Assembly (NCBI GenBank): GCA_946610035.1
Contig: CAMOCC010000011.1
Location: 1 to 52,474 of the forward strand
Length of the DNA: 52,474 nucleotides
Origin: an uncultured Verrucomicrobiota bacterium
Lineage (GTDB): Bacteria > Verrucomicrobiota > Kiritimatiellia > RFP12 > UBA1067
Reading direction: 5' to 3'
The position numbers and the translations under genes were made by a program. Each line of letters begins with the position of its first letter. Within the stretch, counting starts at the first letter, position 1. The notes beneath the pieces are model-generated. The model saw nothing but the letters and a program-made list of their open reading frames with translations. It made no database searches and had not been told where the DNA came from. This document shows, in pieces, positions 1 through 8,277 of the stretch.

Positions 1-2209
1 GGATCTCCTCGTTCGCGACGTGGACGACGATGTCCTTCACGAACTTGAACTCCTTGACGTCGCCCGTGAGCGGGATCATGATCTCGGGCTTCACCGTCCA
101 CCCCTTGTGCTTCTTCTGCACGTTGATGGCGGCGCGGATGACGGCCTTCGTCTGCATGACCGCGATCTCGGGGTACGTCACGCAGAGGCGGCAGCCGCGG
201 TGGCCCATCATCGGGTTGAACTCGTGGAGCGAGTCGATGATCTCCTTGATGCGGCCGATCGGCTTGTGGGTCGTCTTCGCGAGAAGCGCGATCTCCTCCT
301 CCGTGTGCGGCACGAACTCGTGGAGCGGCGGGTCGAGGAAGCGGATCGTGACGGGCTGGCCGTCAAGCGCCTCGAAGAGCTGCTCGAAGTCGTCCTGCTG
401 GAACGGAAGTATCTTGTTGAGCGCGATCCTGCGCTCCTCGACCGTGTCGGCGCAGATCATCTCGCGGAACGGCGTGATGCGCGACTGCGAGAAGAACATG
501 TGCTCCGTGCGGCACAGGCCGATGCCCTCCGCGCCGAGCTCGCGCGCCTTCTTGGCGTCGCGCGGCGTGTCGGCGTTGGTGCGCACCTTCAGCTTGCGGA
601 ACTTGTCCGCCCACATCATGATGCGGCCGAACTCGCCGACGATCTTCGCGTCGACGGTCGGGATGACGCCGTCGTAGATGTTGCCGGTCGAGCCGTCGAT
701 GGAGAGCCAGTCGCCCTCCTTGAAGACCTTGCCGCCGAGGGTGAAGCGCTTCTTCTCCTCGTCCATCACGATCTCCTGGCAGCCGGAGACGCAGCACTCT
801 CCCATGCCGCGCGCGACGACGGCCGCGTGGGACGTCATGCCGCCGCGGACGGTGAGGATGCCCTCCGCCGCCTTCATGCCCTCGATGTCCTCGGGCGAGG
901 TCTCGAGGCGCACGAGCACGACCTTCTCGCCGCGGTCCTTCCAGTCCTTGGCGTCAGCCGCCGTGAAGACGATCCTGCCGCACGCCGCGCCCGGCGAGGC
1001 GGGAAGCCCGCGCCCCGAGGGCCGCGCGCGCTTGAGCGCGACCGCGTCGAACTGCGGATGGAGGAGCGTGTCGAGGTTGCGCGGGTCGATCATGAGAACC
1101 GCCTCCTCCTCGGTGCGCATTCCCTCGTCCACGAGGTCGCAGGCGATCTTGAGGGCGGCGCGCGCGGTGCGCTTGCCGTTGCGCGTCTGGAGCATGTAGA
1201 GCTTCTTGTTCTCGATCGTGAACTCCATGTCCTGCATGTCGCGGTAGTGGCTCTCGAGCGTCGCGCAGATCTTCTGGAACTGCTTGAACGCCTCGGGCAT
1301 GACCTCGGCCATCTTGGCGATCGGCATCGGGGTCCTCACGCCGGCGACGACGTCCTCGCCCTGCGCGTTCATGAGGAACTCGCCCATGAGCCTCTTCTCT
1401 CCGCTCGCCGGGTCGCGCGTGAAGGCGACGCCGGTGCCGGAGTCGTTGTTGAGGTTGCCGAACGCCATCATCTGGACGTTGACGGCCGTGCCCCAGGAGT
1501 ACGGGATGTCGTTGTCGCGGCGGTAGACGTTCGCGCGCGGGTTGTCCCAGCTGCGGAACACGGCCTTGATCGCCTCGAAGAGCTGCTCCTTCGCGTCGGT
1601 CGGGAAGTCCTTGCCGATCTTGGCCTTGTACTCGGCCTTGAACTGGGTGGCAAGCGTCTTGAGGTCGGCTGCGGTGAGGTCGACGTCGTTCTTGACGTGC
1701 TTCTTCGCCTTCATGTCGTCGATCAGCTTCTCGAAGTACTTCTTGCCGACCTCCATGACGACGTCGGAGAACATCTGGATGAAGCGGCGGTAGCAGTCCC
1801 AAGCCCAGCGCGGGTTCTTCGTCTGCTTCGCGAGGCTGTTCACGACGGTCTCGTTGAGGCCGAGGTTGAGGATCGTGTCCATCATGCCGGGCATCGACGC
1901 GCGCGCGCCGGAGCGGACCGACACCAGCAGCGGGTTCTTGGCGTCCCCGAACTTCTTGCCGGCGGACTTCTCGAGCTTCGCGACGTACTCGCGGATCTGC
2001 TTCATGATGTCGTCGCCGATCACCTTGCCGTCGTCGTAGTAGCGCGTGCAGGCCTCCGTCGAGATCGTAAAGCCCTGCGGGACGGGGAGCCCCAGGCCCG
2101 CCATTTCGGCGAGGTTCGCGCCCTTGCCCCCGAGGAGCTCGCGCATGTTGGCGTTGCCTTCGGTCTGTCCGGCACCGAAGAAGTAGACGTACTTTTTCTG
2201 TTCGCTCAT
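1..2209 (-). CDS. ppdK: Pyruvate, phosphate dikinase, C-terminus cut off by the window edge
   Basis: Cytoplasmic enzyme interconverting pyruvate, ATP and phosphate with PEP, AMP and pyrophosphate. Reading the minus strand from the ATG at 2209 gives an uninterrupted frame of 736 codons that runs off the window start. The N-terminus has the nucleotide-binding start (FFGAGQTEGNANMRELLGGK). The central swivelling domain carries the phosphorylated-histidine motif GGMTSHAAVVARGMG, with the His near residue 461. The PEP/pyruvate-binding barrel follows (GIGLCRTEHMFF, MMGHRGCRL). Members of the family are about 880-910 residues, so roughly 150-170 C-terminal residues are missing here only because the window ends. 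A TATAAT box at 2247-2252 gives a leader of about 30 bases. The frame has no alternative identity. Confidence 0.97.
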   Translation of the reverse strand, partial: MSEQKKYVYFFGAGQTEGNANMRELLGGKGANLAEMAGLGLPVPQGFTISTEACTRYYDDGKVIGDDIMKQIREYVAKLEKSAGKKFGDAKNPLLVSVRSGARASMPGMMDTILNLGLNETVVNSLAKQTKNPRWAWDCYRRFIQMFSDVVMEVGKKYFEKLIDDMKAKKHVKNDVDLTAADLKTLATQFKAEYKAKIGKDFPTDAKEQLFEAIKAVFRSWDNPRANVYRRDNDIPYSWGTAVNVQMMAFGNLNNDSGTGVAFTRDPASGEKRLMGEFLMNAQGEDVVAGVRTPMPIAKMAEVMPEAFKQFQKICATLESHYRDMQDMEFTIENKKLYMLQTRNGKRTARAALKIACDLVDEGMRTEEEAVLMIDPRNLDTLLHPQFDAVALKRARPSGRGLPASPGAACGRIVFTAADAKDWKDRGEKVVLVRLETSPEDIEGMKAAEGILTVRGGMTSHAAVVARGMGECCVSGCQEIVMDEEKKRFTLGGKVFKEGDWLSIDGSTGNIYDGVIPTVDAKIVGEFGRIMMWADKFRKLKVRTNADTPRDAKKARELGAEGIGLCRTEHMFFSQSRITPFREMICADTVEERRIALNKILPFQQDDFEQLFEALDGQPVTIRFLDPPLHEFVPHTEEEIALLAKTTHKPIGRIKEIIDSLHEFNPMMGHRGCRLCVTYPEIAVMQTKAVIRAAINVQKKHKGWTVKPEIMIPLTGDVKEFKFVKDIVVHVANEEI

Positions 2210-2246
2210 TTTGTTTTTATCTTCCGTTGGTTTGATTTATGCGCAC

Positions 2247-2255
2247 ATTATAGCA
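2247..2255 (-). promoter_or_regulatory. -10 box for ppdK
   Basis: TATAAT on the minus strand about 38 bases before the ppdK ATG, in the AT-rich gap between ppdK and the NYN-domain gene. The bases before it read TGC, which fits the extended -10 form seen throughout the window. No good -35 box is visible. Confidence 0.6.
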
Positions 2256-2294
2256 AATTTCCATGCTTGGCGGGGCCGCGAGTTGAAAAAAGTT

Positions 2295-2798
2295 TCAGCC
2301 GAGGATGCGGGCGGCGTTGCGCAGGAGCTCCTTGTCGTGGGTCTTCACGACGATGCGCGGGGCGTCGCCGCGCAGCCGGGCCATCCTCAGGAAGTCGCAG
2401 ATGAAGCGGTCCGCGCGCTGCGGACCCTTCCCGCCCGTCCACGAGACCCTTAGCCTCCCCTCGTTCCTCGAACCCTCGCACTCCCCGTCGTACACTATCC
2501 ACACGAAGTCGTCCGGATTCGCCTCAAGGTGCGCGCGCATCCGCCCCTCCAGCTCCTCGGGGCTACGCGCCTCCTTCCCGGCGCCGAGTATGAGGTTCCA
2601 TCCGTCCACTACGATGAACGTCCCCGTGCGCCGCCCGTCCAGGTCCATCGCCGCCGCGAGCGCCATGTCGAAGTGCCGCAGGAGCTCCGCATTCTCGGAC
2701 CTCAGCCTGTCGTTCTCCGCCTTCAGCTTCGCGACCTCCGCCTTGAGCTCCCTCAGGTGCGCGACCCGCGAGCCCAGTATCACGTCCTGCGCGTTCAT
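2295..2798 (-). CDS. NYN/PIN-like putative ribonuclease with N-terminal coiled coil
   Basis: A 167-residue cytoplasmic protein. Residues 10-45 form a heptad-rich coiled coil (LRELKAEVAKLKAENDRLRS). The rest resembles the YacP-like NYN/PIN nuclease fold: a first acidic strand (FIVVDGWNLILG), a second (FVWIVYDGE), ADRFICDFLRM, and a last strand VVKTHDKELLRNA with acidic residues where PIN domains bind metal. The start is the ATG at 2798, which overlaps the uvrC stop in an ATGA, so the two are probably translationally coupled. It is the last gene of the tkt-tatA-uvrC unit. RNase activity is inferred from fold resemblance only. Confidence 0.7.
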   Translation of the reverse strand: MNAQDVILGSRVAHLRELKAEVAKLKAENDRLRSENAELLRHFDMALAAAMDLDGRRTGTFIVVDGWNLILGAGKEARSPEELEGRMRAHLEANPDDFVWIVYDGECEGSRNEGRLRVSWTGGKGPQRADRFICDFLRMARLRGDAPRIVVKTHDKELLRNAARILG

Positions 2799-4270
2799 TT
2801 CGCCTCCTTGTGCGTCACCGCCATGACCGCCTTCAGCACCGCCTCCGCGACCGTCGCGTTCACGCCCGCCGCGGACGCGACCTCCTCCGCGCTCGCGCGC
2901 GCTATGCCGTAGACCGACTTGAATGTCTTCAGCAGCTTCACCTTCTTCGCCTCGCCTATCCCTGGTATCTCGTCGAGGACCGACTCCCTGATCGCCTTCT
3001 CCCGCAGGTTGCGGTGGTACGTTATCGCGAACCTGTGCGCCTCGTCGCGCAGGCGCGTACACACGAAGAGCGCCTCCGAGTCGCGCGGCAGGAGGAGGTT
3101 CGGACGCCCGTCGTCGAAGACCAGCTCCTCCTGCCTCTCCGCAAGGCCGATCGTCGGGATGTCCGTTATCCCCAGCTCCGCGAACACCTCGCGCGCCGCG
3201 CGAAGCTGCGTTATGCCGCCGTCGCAGATGTAGAGGTCCGCGCGCGGCGAAGTCCCGAGGAGCGTGGAGTCGGGGCCGTACCTGCGCCTCACGACCTCCG
3301 CCATCGCGCGCGGGTCGTCCGCCCCCTTGAACGACTTGATCCTGAAATGCCTGTAGTACCGTCCGTCCGGGAGCCCGTCCCGGGCCACCACGAGCGAGGC
3401 GACGTTGTGCGTCCCGAAGAGGTTCGAGATGTCCACGCACTCTATGATGTGCGGCGGATTCGGGAGCCCTATCGCCTTCGCAAGCTCCTCCAGCCCCCTC
3501 TTCGCGTCCTCCGCGCGCATCTCGGGCGTCTTTCGGACGAAGTGCGACTTCGTCATCTCCCTCAGCGCGAACACAGTGTCCCTCAGCCTCGCGGCCTTCT
3601 CGAAGTCGCCCTTCGCCGCCGCCTCGCGCATCTCCCGCTCCACCTCGGCGAGGACGTCCGGACGCTTCCCGTCCAGGAACTGGCACGCCTCCTCGAACCT
3701 GGCCTTGTACTCCTCGTGCGAAATCCTGCCCATGCACGGCGCGGAGCACGTGCGTATGACGTCCGCATGGCAGTGCCTGTGCGTCTCCTCGCACGGCACG
3801 ATGTCCTCGCACCCGCGAATGCCCCAGCGCCTCTCCACGAAGTCCTTCGCCGCCCGGACGACCGGGCTCGACGGGAACGGACCGAAGTGACGCGCCCCGT
3901 CGTCCCTCACGATCCTCACGCACCTGAACCTCGGCCACTCCTCCGCCTGGTCCGCACGCAGCGCGAGATAGCGCTTGTCGTCGCGCATGAGGATGTTGAA
4001 ATGCGGCTTGTGCCTCTTTATCAGCGAGGCCTCGGTCAAAAGCGACTCAGCCTCGTTCTTCACGGTCATGAACTCGAAGTCGTAGACTGTGTCCACCATC
4101 GAGCGCACCTTCGGGGGGTGCTTCGCGCCCGGGCGGAAGTAGCTCGATACGCGCCGGCGCAGGTTCTTCGCCTTGCCGACGTAGATTATCACGCCCCGGC
4201 GGTCACGCATGAGGTAACAGCCGGGGCGGTTCGGAACGGCCTTCAGCCGCTCTCGGATGAGGTCGGTCAA
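2795..4270 (-). CDS. uvrC: Excinuclease ABC subunit C
   Basis: UvrC makes both incisions in nucleotide excision repair after UvrA and UvrB have loaded. Domains in order: GIY-YIG nuclease (NRPGCYLMRDRRGVIIYVGK), a cysteine cluster (CEDIVPC...CHADVIRTCSAPC) like the UvrC iron-sulfur ligands, a UVR UvrB-binding helix, the RNase H-like domain (ECVDISN, YICDGGITQL), and a terminal helix-hairpin-helix (LDEIPGIGEAKKVKLL). I place the start at a TTG at 4270, one base after the tatA stop, because any earlier start adds an arginine-rich tail read from tatA in the wrong frame. This gives 491 residues, shorter than the usual ~600. A few codons of uncertainty remain at the start. Confidence 0.93.
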   Translation of the reverse strand: MTDLIRERLKAVPNRPGCYLMRDRRGVIIYVGKAKNLRRRVSSYFRPGAKHPPKVRSMVDTVYDFEFMTVKNEAESLLTEASLIKRHKPHFNILMRDDKRYLALRADQAEEWPRFRCVRIVRDDGARHFGPFPSSPVVRAAKDFVERRWGIRGCEDIVPCEETHRHCHADVIRTCSAPCMGRISHEEYKARFEEACQFLDGKRPDVLAEVEREMREAAAKGDFEKAARLRDTVFALREMTKSHFVRKTPEMRAEDAKRGLEELAKAIGLPNPPHIIECVDISNLFGTHNVASLVVARDGLPDGRYYRHFRIKSFKGADDPRAMAEVVRRRYGPDSTLLGTSPRADLYICDGGITQLRAAREVFAELGITDIPTIGLAERQEELVFDDGRPNLLLPRDSEALFVCTRLRDEAHRFAITYHRNLREKAIRESVLDEIPGIGEAKKVKLLKTFKSVYGIARASAEEVASAAGVNATVAEAVLKAVMAVTHKEAK

Positions 4271-4271
4271 A

Positions 4272-4478
4272 TCAGGCCTTCGCCTTCTCCGCCTCGACCT
4301 GCCTGGGCGGTTCGGGGGACGGGGTGGCGTCGTCCGCCATCTCGCCCTCGGCGAGCCCCTTCTTGAACTCGCCCTTCGCCTTGCCGATCGCGCGCGCAAG
4401 GTCCGGGATCTTCTTGGCCCCGAACAGGAGCGCGATTATTATGATGCATACGAGTATCTGAATCAGGCCGGGTCTCAT
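4272..4478 (-). CDS. tatA: Twin-arginine translocase subunit TatA/TatE
   Basis: A 68-residue inner-membrane protein that forms the Tat pore exporting folded proteins. It shows the family layout: a short periplasmic start, one transmembrane helix (IQILVCIIIIALLFG), the hinge FGAKKIPDLARAIGKAKGEF with the conserved FG and the amphipathic helix, then an acidic, proline-containing tail. A strong ribosome site (GGAGGG) lies just before the ATG at 4478. It sits 32 bases after tkt and 1 base before uvrC, so it is probably co-transcribed with both. No tatB or tatC is in the window. Confidence 0.93.
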   Translation of the reverse strand: MRPGLIQILVCIIIIALLFGAKKIPDLARAIGKAKGEFKKGLAEGEMADDATPSPEPPRQVEAEKAKA

Positions 4479-4510
4479 TCGTTCCCTCCTTTGTCGACGT
4501 TTCCTTCCGC

Positions 4511-6451
4511 TCAGACGATGTCCTTCGCGGCCTTGTACACGTTGTCGACCGTGAAGCCGAACTTCACGGCGAGCTCCTTGTACGGACCGGACGCACCGTA
4601 GTCGTCCATCGTGATGAAGCGCGTCTTGAGGAAGTCGAGCCTGAAGCGGTCCCAGCCGAAGCGGACGCCCGCCTCGACGATGACGCGGTTCTTCATGATC
4701 TCGGGCAGCACCGCGTCGCGGTACTCGCGCTTCTGGGCGAGGAAGAGCTCCATCGACGGCATGGAGACGACGCGCACCGCGCGGCCCTCCGCAACGAGGC
4801 GCTTCGCAGCCTCGACGCACAGCGAAACCTCGCTGCCGGAGGCGATGAAGAGCATCGTGTCCATCCCCTGGCTCCCGCTCTCGTAGATCACGTACGCGCC
4901 CTTCGCGACGCCCTCGTGGCGGACGCCCTCGAGGACGGGAAGGTTCTGGCGCGTCGTCATGATGCAGCTCGGGCCGTGCACGTTGAGGAGCATCTCGACC
5001 CACGCAAAGGCCGTCTCCGTCGCGTCCGCCGGACGGAACGTCGTGACGCCCGGCATGGCGCGGAGCGCCGCGAGCTGCTCGACAGGCTCGTGCGTCGGGC
5101 CGTCCTCGCCGACGTAGAAGCTGTCGTGCGAGAAGACGAAGATGGACGGGAGCTTCATGAGCGCCGCGAGGCGGAGCGCCGGACGGCAGTAGTCGCTGAA
5201 GACGAAGAACGTCGCGCCGTAGCCGCGGACACCGCCGAACGCCGTGAAGCCGTTGACCATAGCGGTCATCGCGAGCTCGCGGATGCCGTAGTGGACGTTG
5301 CGTCCGGAGAAGTCGCCGGGCCCGATGTCCCCGAGGTCCTTCATGTAAGTCTTGTTCGACGGCGCGAGGTCCGCCGAGCCGCCGACGAGCTCGGGAACGA
5401 CCTTCGCAAGCGCGTTCAGCACCTCGCCCGAGACGTTGCGCGTCGCGAGGGACTTGCCGACCTCGTACTTCGGAAGCGCCTCGACCATCTTCATGTAGTC
5501 GGGGGCGACAGTCTCGCCCGTGATCTGCGGGTGCTCGCGGCGCCAGCGCCTGGCCTGGCGGGTGAGCGTCCTGCCGCGGTCCGCGAAGAGCGTGTAGACC
5601 TCCTCGGGGACGTAGAAGCTCTTCTCGGGGTCGAAGCCGAGGGCCTTCTTGAGGCCGGCCGTCTCCTCTGCGCCGAGCGGTGAGCCGTGGACGCCGGAGG
5701 AGTCGTGCTTCGTCGGCGCGCCCTGGCCGATGTGGGTGTTTGCGATGACGAGCGCGGGCTGGCCCGTCACGTGCATCGCGTTGCGGTACGTGCGGATGAT
5801 CGCGTCGTAGTCGTGTCCGTCGCAGACGTACACCTTCCATCCGTAGCTCTCGAAGCGCTTCTTGACGTCGTCGGCCATCGAAATCGCCGTCGAACCCTCG
5901 ATCGTGATGCGGTTCGAGTCGTAGATCATGATGAGGTCGTCGAGCTTCATCGTGCCCGCCCAGCTGCACGCCTCGTGGGAGATGCCCTCCTCCATGTCGC
6001 CGTCGCCGCAGAAGACCCACGTCTTGTTCTTGACGCCGGACTTCTTGGCCGCGAGCGCAAGGCCCACGCCCATCGCGACGCCCTGGCCGAGCGGACCGGT
6101 CGTCACGTCCACGCCGGGGGTGACCCCGCGCTCGGGATGGCCGGCGCAGCGGCTGCCGACCTGGCGGAAGGTCTTGAGTTCGTCAATCGTGAGCCCGCCG
6201 ACGCCGGCGAGGTGGTAGAGCGCGTATACGAGCGCGCTTGCATGCCCGCCCGAGAAGACGAGGCGGTCGCGTCCAGGCCACTTGAGGTCGCCGGGGGCGA
6301 CGTTCAGGTACTTCAGCCACAGGGTTACGGCAAGGTCTGCCATGCCGAGCGGAGCGCCCGGATGGCCGGAGTTGGACTTGTCAATCATGTCGGCGCAGAG
6401 ACACCGGACGGTGTCTGCGGCGAGTTTCAAGTTTTCGTTTGTCAGTTTCAT
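4511..6451 (-). CDS. tkt: Transketolase
   Basis: Thiamine-diphosphate enzyme of the pentose phosphate pathway that moves two-carbon units between sugar phosphates. The 646-residue protein is full length. Visible motifs are NSGHPGAPLGMADLAVTLW near the N-terminus, the TPP/metal site GDGDMEEGISHEA followed by YDSNRITIEG, and the second pyrimidine-domain region (YGIRELAMTAMVNG, FVFSHDSFYVGEDGPTHEP). The start ATG at 6451 lies only 7 bases beyond a perfect extended -10 box, so the mRNA is probably leaderless. It heads the unit tkt-tatA-uvrC-NYN. Confidence 0.97.
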   Translation of the reverse strand: MKLTNENLKLAADTVRCLCADMIDKSNSGHPGAPLGMADLAVTLWLKYLNVAPGDLKWPGRDRLVFSGGHASALVYALYHLAGVGGLTIDELKTFRQVGSRCAGHPERGVTPGVDVTTGPLGQGVAMGVGLALAAKKSGVKNKTWVFCGDGDMEEGISHEACSWAGTMKLDDLIMIYDSNRITIEGSTAISMADDVKKRFESYGWKVYVCDGHDYDAIIRTYRNAMHVTGQPALVIANTHIGQGAPTKHDSSGVHGSPLGAEETAGLKKALGFDPEKSFYVPEEVYTLFADRGRTLTRQARRWRREHPQITGETVAPDYMKMVEALPKYEVGKSLATRNVSGEVLNALAKVVPELVGGSADLAPSNKTYMKDLGDIGPGDFSGRNVHYGIRELAMTAMVNGFTAFGGVRGYGATFFVFSDYCRPALRLAALMKLPSIFVFSHDSFYVGEDGPTHEPVEQLAALRAMPGVTTFRPADATETAFAWVEMLLNVHGPSCIMTTRQNLPVLEGVRHEGVAKGAYVIYESGSQGMDTMLFIASGSEVSLCVEAAKRLVAEGRAVRVVSMPSMELFLAQKREYRDAVLPEIMKNRVIVEAGVRFGWDRFRLDFLKTRFITMDDYGASGPYKELAVKFGFTVDNVYKAAKDIV

Positions 6452-6458
6452 GGTGTAT

Positions 6459-6467
6459 ATTATATCA
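6459..6467 (-). promoter_or_regulatory. Extended -10 promoter of tkt
   Basis: TGATATAAT on the minus strand. Only 7 bases separate the box from the tkt ATG, so transcription should begin at or within a base or two of the start codon. Confidence 0.7.
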
Positions 6468-6573
6468 TTATCTCCCCGACTCGTCTATATAGCCTTTTGG
6501 GTAATATCGGCGGAGTTGATTGCAATATTTGACAAATTGACCGGATGGCGGCTGAAGACGGGCGTATACTGAG

Positions 6574-6611
6574 AAAAAGACGCCCCGGGCTTGCGCCTGA
6601 AGCGTCTTTTT
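6574..6611 (-). terminator. Rho-independent terminator after rubrerythrin
   Basis: Inverted repeat AAAAAGACGC (6574-6583) and GCGTCTTTTT (6602-6611) around a GC-rich 18-base loop, with runs of A and T at the outer ends, so it could work in both directions. It lies 19 bases past the rubrerythrin stop and separates it from the tkt promoter. Confidence 0.8.
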
Positions 6612-6629
6612 TGCATCTCGCCCCGCGGA

Positions 6630-7190
6630 CTACTTGAAGTAGCGCTTCAGCAGGCCTTCGAACGCCTTGCCGTGGCGGGCCTCGTCCTTGGCCATCTCGT
6701 GGACCGTGTCGTGTATCGCGTCGTAGCCGAGCTCCTTCGCGCGCTTGGCGATCGCGAGCTTGCCCGCCGTCGCCCCGCACTCCGCCTCGACGCGGCGCCT
6801 GAGGTTCTCCTTCGTGGAGTCGGTCACGATGTCGATCGTCTTGCCCAGGAGCTCCGCGAACTTCGCCGCGTGCTCGGCCTCCTCGTAGGCGATGCGCTTG
6901 TACGCCTCGGCGACCTCGGGATAGCCTTCGCGGTCCGCCTGGCGGGACATCGCGAGGTACATGCCCACCTCGGTGCATTCACCCGTGAAGTGGTCCTTGA
7001 GGCCCTGCGTGACCTCCGCGTCCTCGACGATGCCGTCGCCGACGTGGTGCTCGCAGACGAACGTGAGCTTGTCGCCGCCCGCCTCCTGCTTGAGGAACTT
7101 AGATCCCGGAACGCCGCACTGCGGACACTTCTCCGGCGGATTCTCCCCCTCGTACACATACCCGCATACGGGGCATACCCATTTGGCCAT
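6630..7190 (-). CDS. rbr: Rubrerythrin with N-terminal rubredoxin domain (peroxide reductase)
   Basis: Non-haem iron protein that reduces hydrogen peroxide in anaerobes. In this 186-residue form the rubredoxin iron site comes first (CPVCGYVY and [11 protein letters not shown]), followed by the four-helix diiron domain with its paired Glu/His motifs ([48 protein letters not shown]). This is the reversed domain order compared with classical rubrerythrin. A strong AAGGAGG precedes the ATG at 7190. It is monocistronic, with its own promoter at 7242-7250 and terminator at 6574-6611. Its presence suggests an anaerobic host exposed to occasional oxygen. Confidence 0.93.
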   Translation of the reverse strand: MAKWVCPVCGYVYEGENPPEKCPQCGVPGSKFLKQEAGGDKLTFVCEHHVGDGIVEDAEVTQGLKDHFTGECTEVGMYLAMSRQADREGYPEVAEAYKRIAYEEAEHAAKFAELLGKTIDIVTDSTKENLRRRVEAECGATAGKLAIAKRAKELGYDAIHDTVHEMAKDEARHGKAFEGLLKRYFK

Positions 7191-7241
7191 GATTCCCTCC
7201 TTGATTGGTTGGATTCTTGTTTCAGTTTAAGGAACGCGGCT

Positions 7242-7250
7242 ATTATATCA
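7242..7250 (-). promoter_or_regulatory. Extended -10 promoter of rubrerythrin, overlapping the corA stop codon
   Basis: TGATATAAT on the minus strand. Its first three bases are the TGA stop codon of corA (7248-7250), so gene end and promoter share sequence. The predicted leader is about 45 bases. Confidence 0.7.
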
Positions 7251-8201
7251 GAATTTCCGCTTCTTGGATAGTATGAAAAGAACGAGTCCGATGAGCCCCG
7301 CCGCGAATGCGGAGATGGCGACTATCCCCCAGAAGACCGCCCGGCTCCCGTCCCCAGCGCCGAACGGAAGGTTTATGTTCATCCCGTACGCCGACGTTAT
7401 CAAGGTGGGCACCGCGAGGAATATCGTCACGACCGTCAGGTACTTCATCACGTTGTTCAGGTTGTTGTTGATCAGCGAGGCGAACGTATCGAGCGTGCCG
7501 TTCAGGATGTTCGCGTGGATCGTCGCCGTCTCGAGCGCCTGCTGGTACTCGACCATCGCGTCCTCGAGCTGGTCGCGGTCGTCCTCCGAAAGGACGAGCT
7601 GCCGCGCGGTGTTGGCGCGCGCCAGCGCGATCGTGTCCGCCTTCAACGACGTCGTGAAGTACACGAACGTCTTCTCGATCATGAGGAGCTTCAGCAGCAC
7701 TTCGTTCGAGATCGACTCGTGCAGCTCGTCCTCGAGCGCGTTCGTGCGCTGGTGGACGTCGTGCAGGTAGCGCAGGAACAGGACGCCCCCGTGCCACAGA
7801 AGACGGAACGCGAACCTGTACTGGTCGCACGGCGGGCAGACGCGCCGGATCTGGTCCAGGAACGCCGTCGTGACAGGGGTTCTCGCGCTGCACACCGTTA
7901 TCACGGACTTCCCGAGCAGGATGATGCCGAGAGGGACCGTCTTGTATGGCACCACCGCGTCGTCCTCCGTCACGGGACACGGGACGTGGATGATGAGCAT
8001 CGAAGCGTTGTCGTCGTAGTCGAAGCGCGGACGTTCGTCGGCGTCAAGCGGGTCCGTAAGGAAGTCGCGCGGCACCTGCGAGAACGTAAGGACCCTCTCC
8101 AGCTCCGTCGTCGTGGGCTCCACGAGGTTTATCCAGCACGACTCGCCGAAGTCCTGAGCCTCCTTGAGTCCGCCGTTCTCCCACTGGTAGATCGTCATCA
8201 T
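7248..8201 (-). CDS. corA: CorA-family magnesium/cobalt transporter
   Basis: Inner-membrane divalent cation channel of 317 residues. It has a long soluble N-terminal domain with many charged helices, then two C-terminal transmembrane segments. The first runs directly into the signature YGMNI, and the second is AVFWGIVAISAFAAGLIGLV, followed by a basic tail. The loop between them is short and glycine/asparagine rich, as in CorA. The start is ATG 8201 or the adjacent ATG 8198. The gene lies between pheS (76 bases upstream) and rubrerythrin. I cannot tell magnesium from cobalt preference. Confidence 0.93.
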   Translation of the reverse strand: MMTIYQWENGGLKEAQDFGESCWINLVEPTTTELERVLTFSQVPRDFLTDPLDADERPRFDYDDNASMLIIHVPCPVTEDDAVVPYKTVPLGIILLGKSVITVCSARTPVTTAFLDQIRRVCPPCDQYRFAFRLLWHGGVLFLRYLHDVHQRTNALEDELHESISNEVLLKLLMIEKTFVYFTTSLKADTIALARANTARQLVLSEDDRDQLEDAMVEYQQALETATIHANILNGTLDTFASLINNNLNNVMKYLTVVTIFLAVPTLITSAYGMNINLPFGAGDGSRAVFWGIVAISAFAAGLIGLVLFILSKKRKF

Positions 8202-8277
8202 AGCGAATGAAGAATTTGGAATGTAAGATGTAAAATCGCCACGGGACGCCGCCCCTCCTCAATCTTCCATTCGCGAC

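Noticed and set aside
20-2404. Long open frame on the plus strand opposite ppdK (and similar ones opposite uvrC, GH95, GH2, cysS and RHS3)
   Set aside because: The translations are low-complexity strings of Arg, Leu, Val, Asp and His, as expected for the complement of GC-rich codons. The opposite strand has clear conserved families.
6538-6570. Plus-strand TTGACC and TATACT before the terminator at 6574
   Set aside because: The spacing of 21 bases is poor and no gene follows; the hairpin is explained as the rubrerythrin terminator.
8202-8277. AT-rich pheS-corA gap with CATCTTACATTCCAAATTC-like text
   Set aside because: Looks repetitive, but no second copy is in the window, so it is not listed as a repeat.
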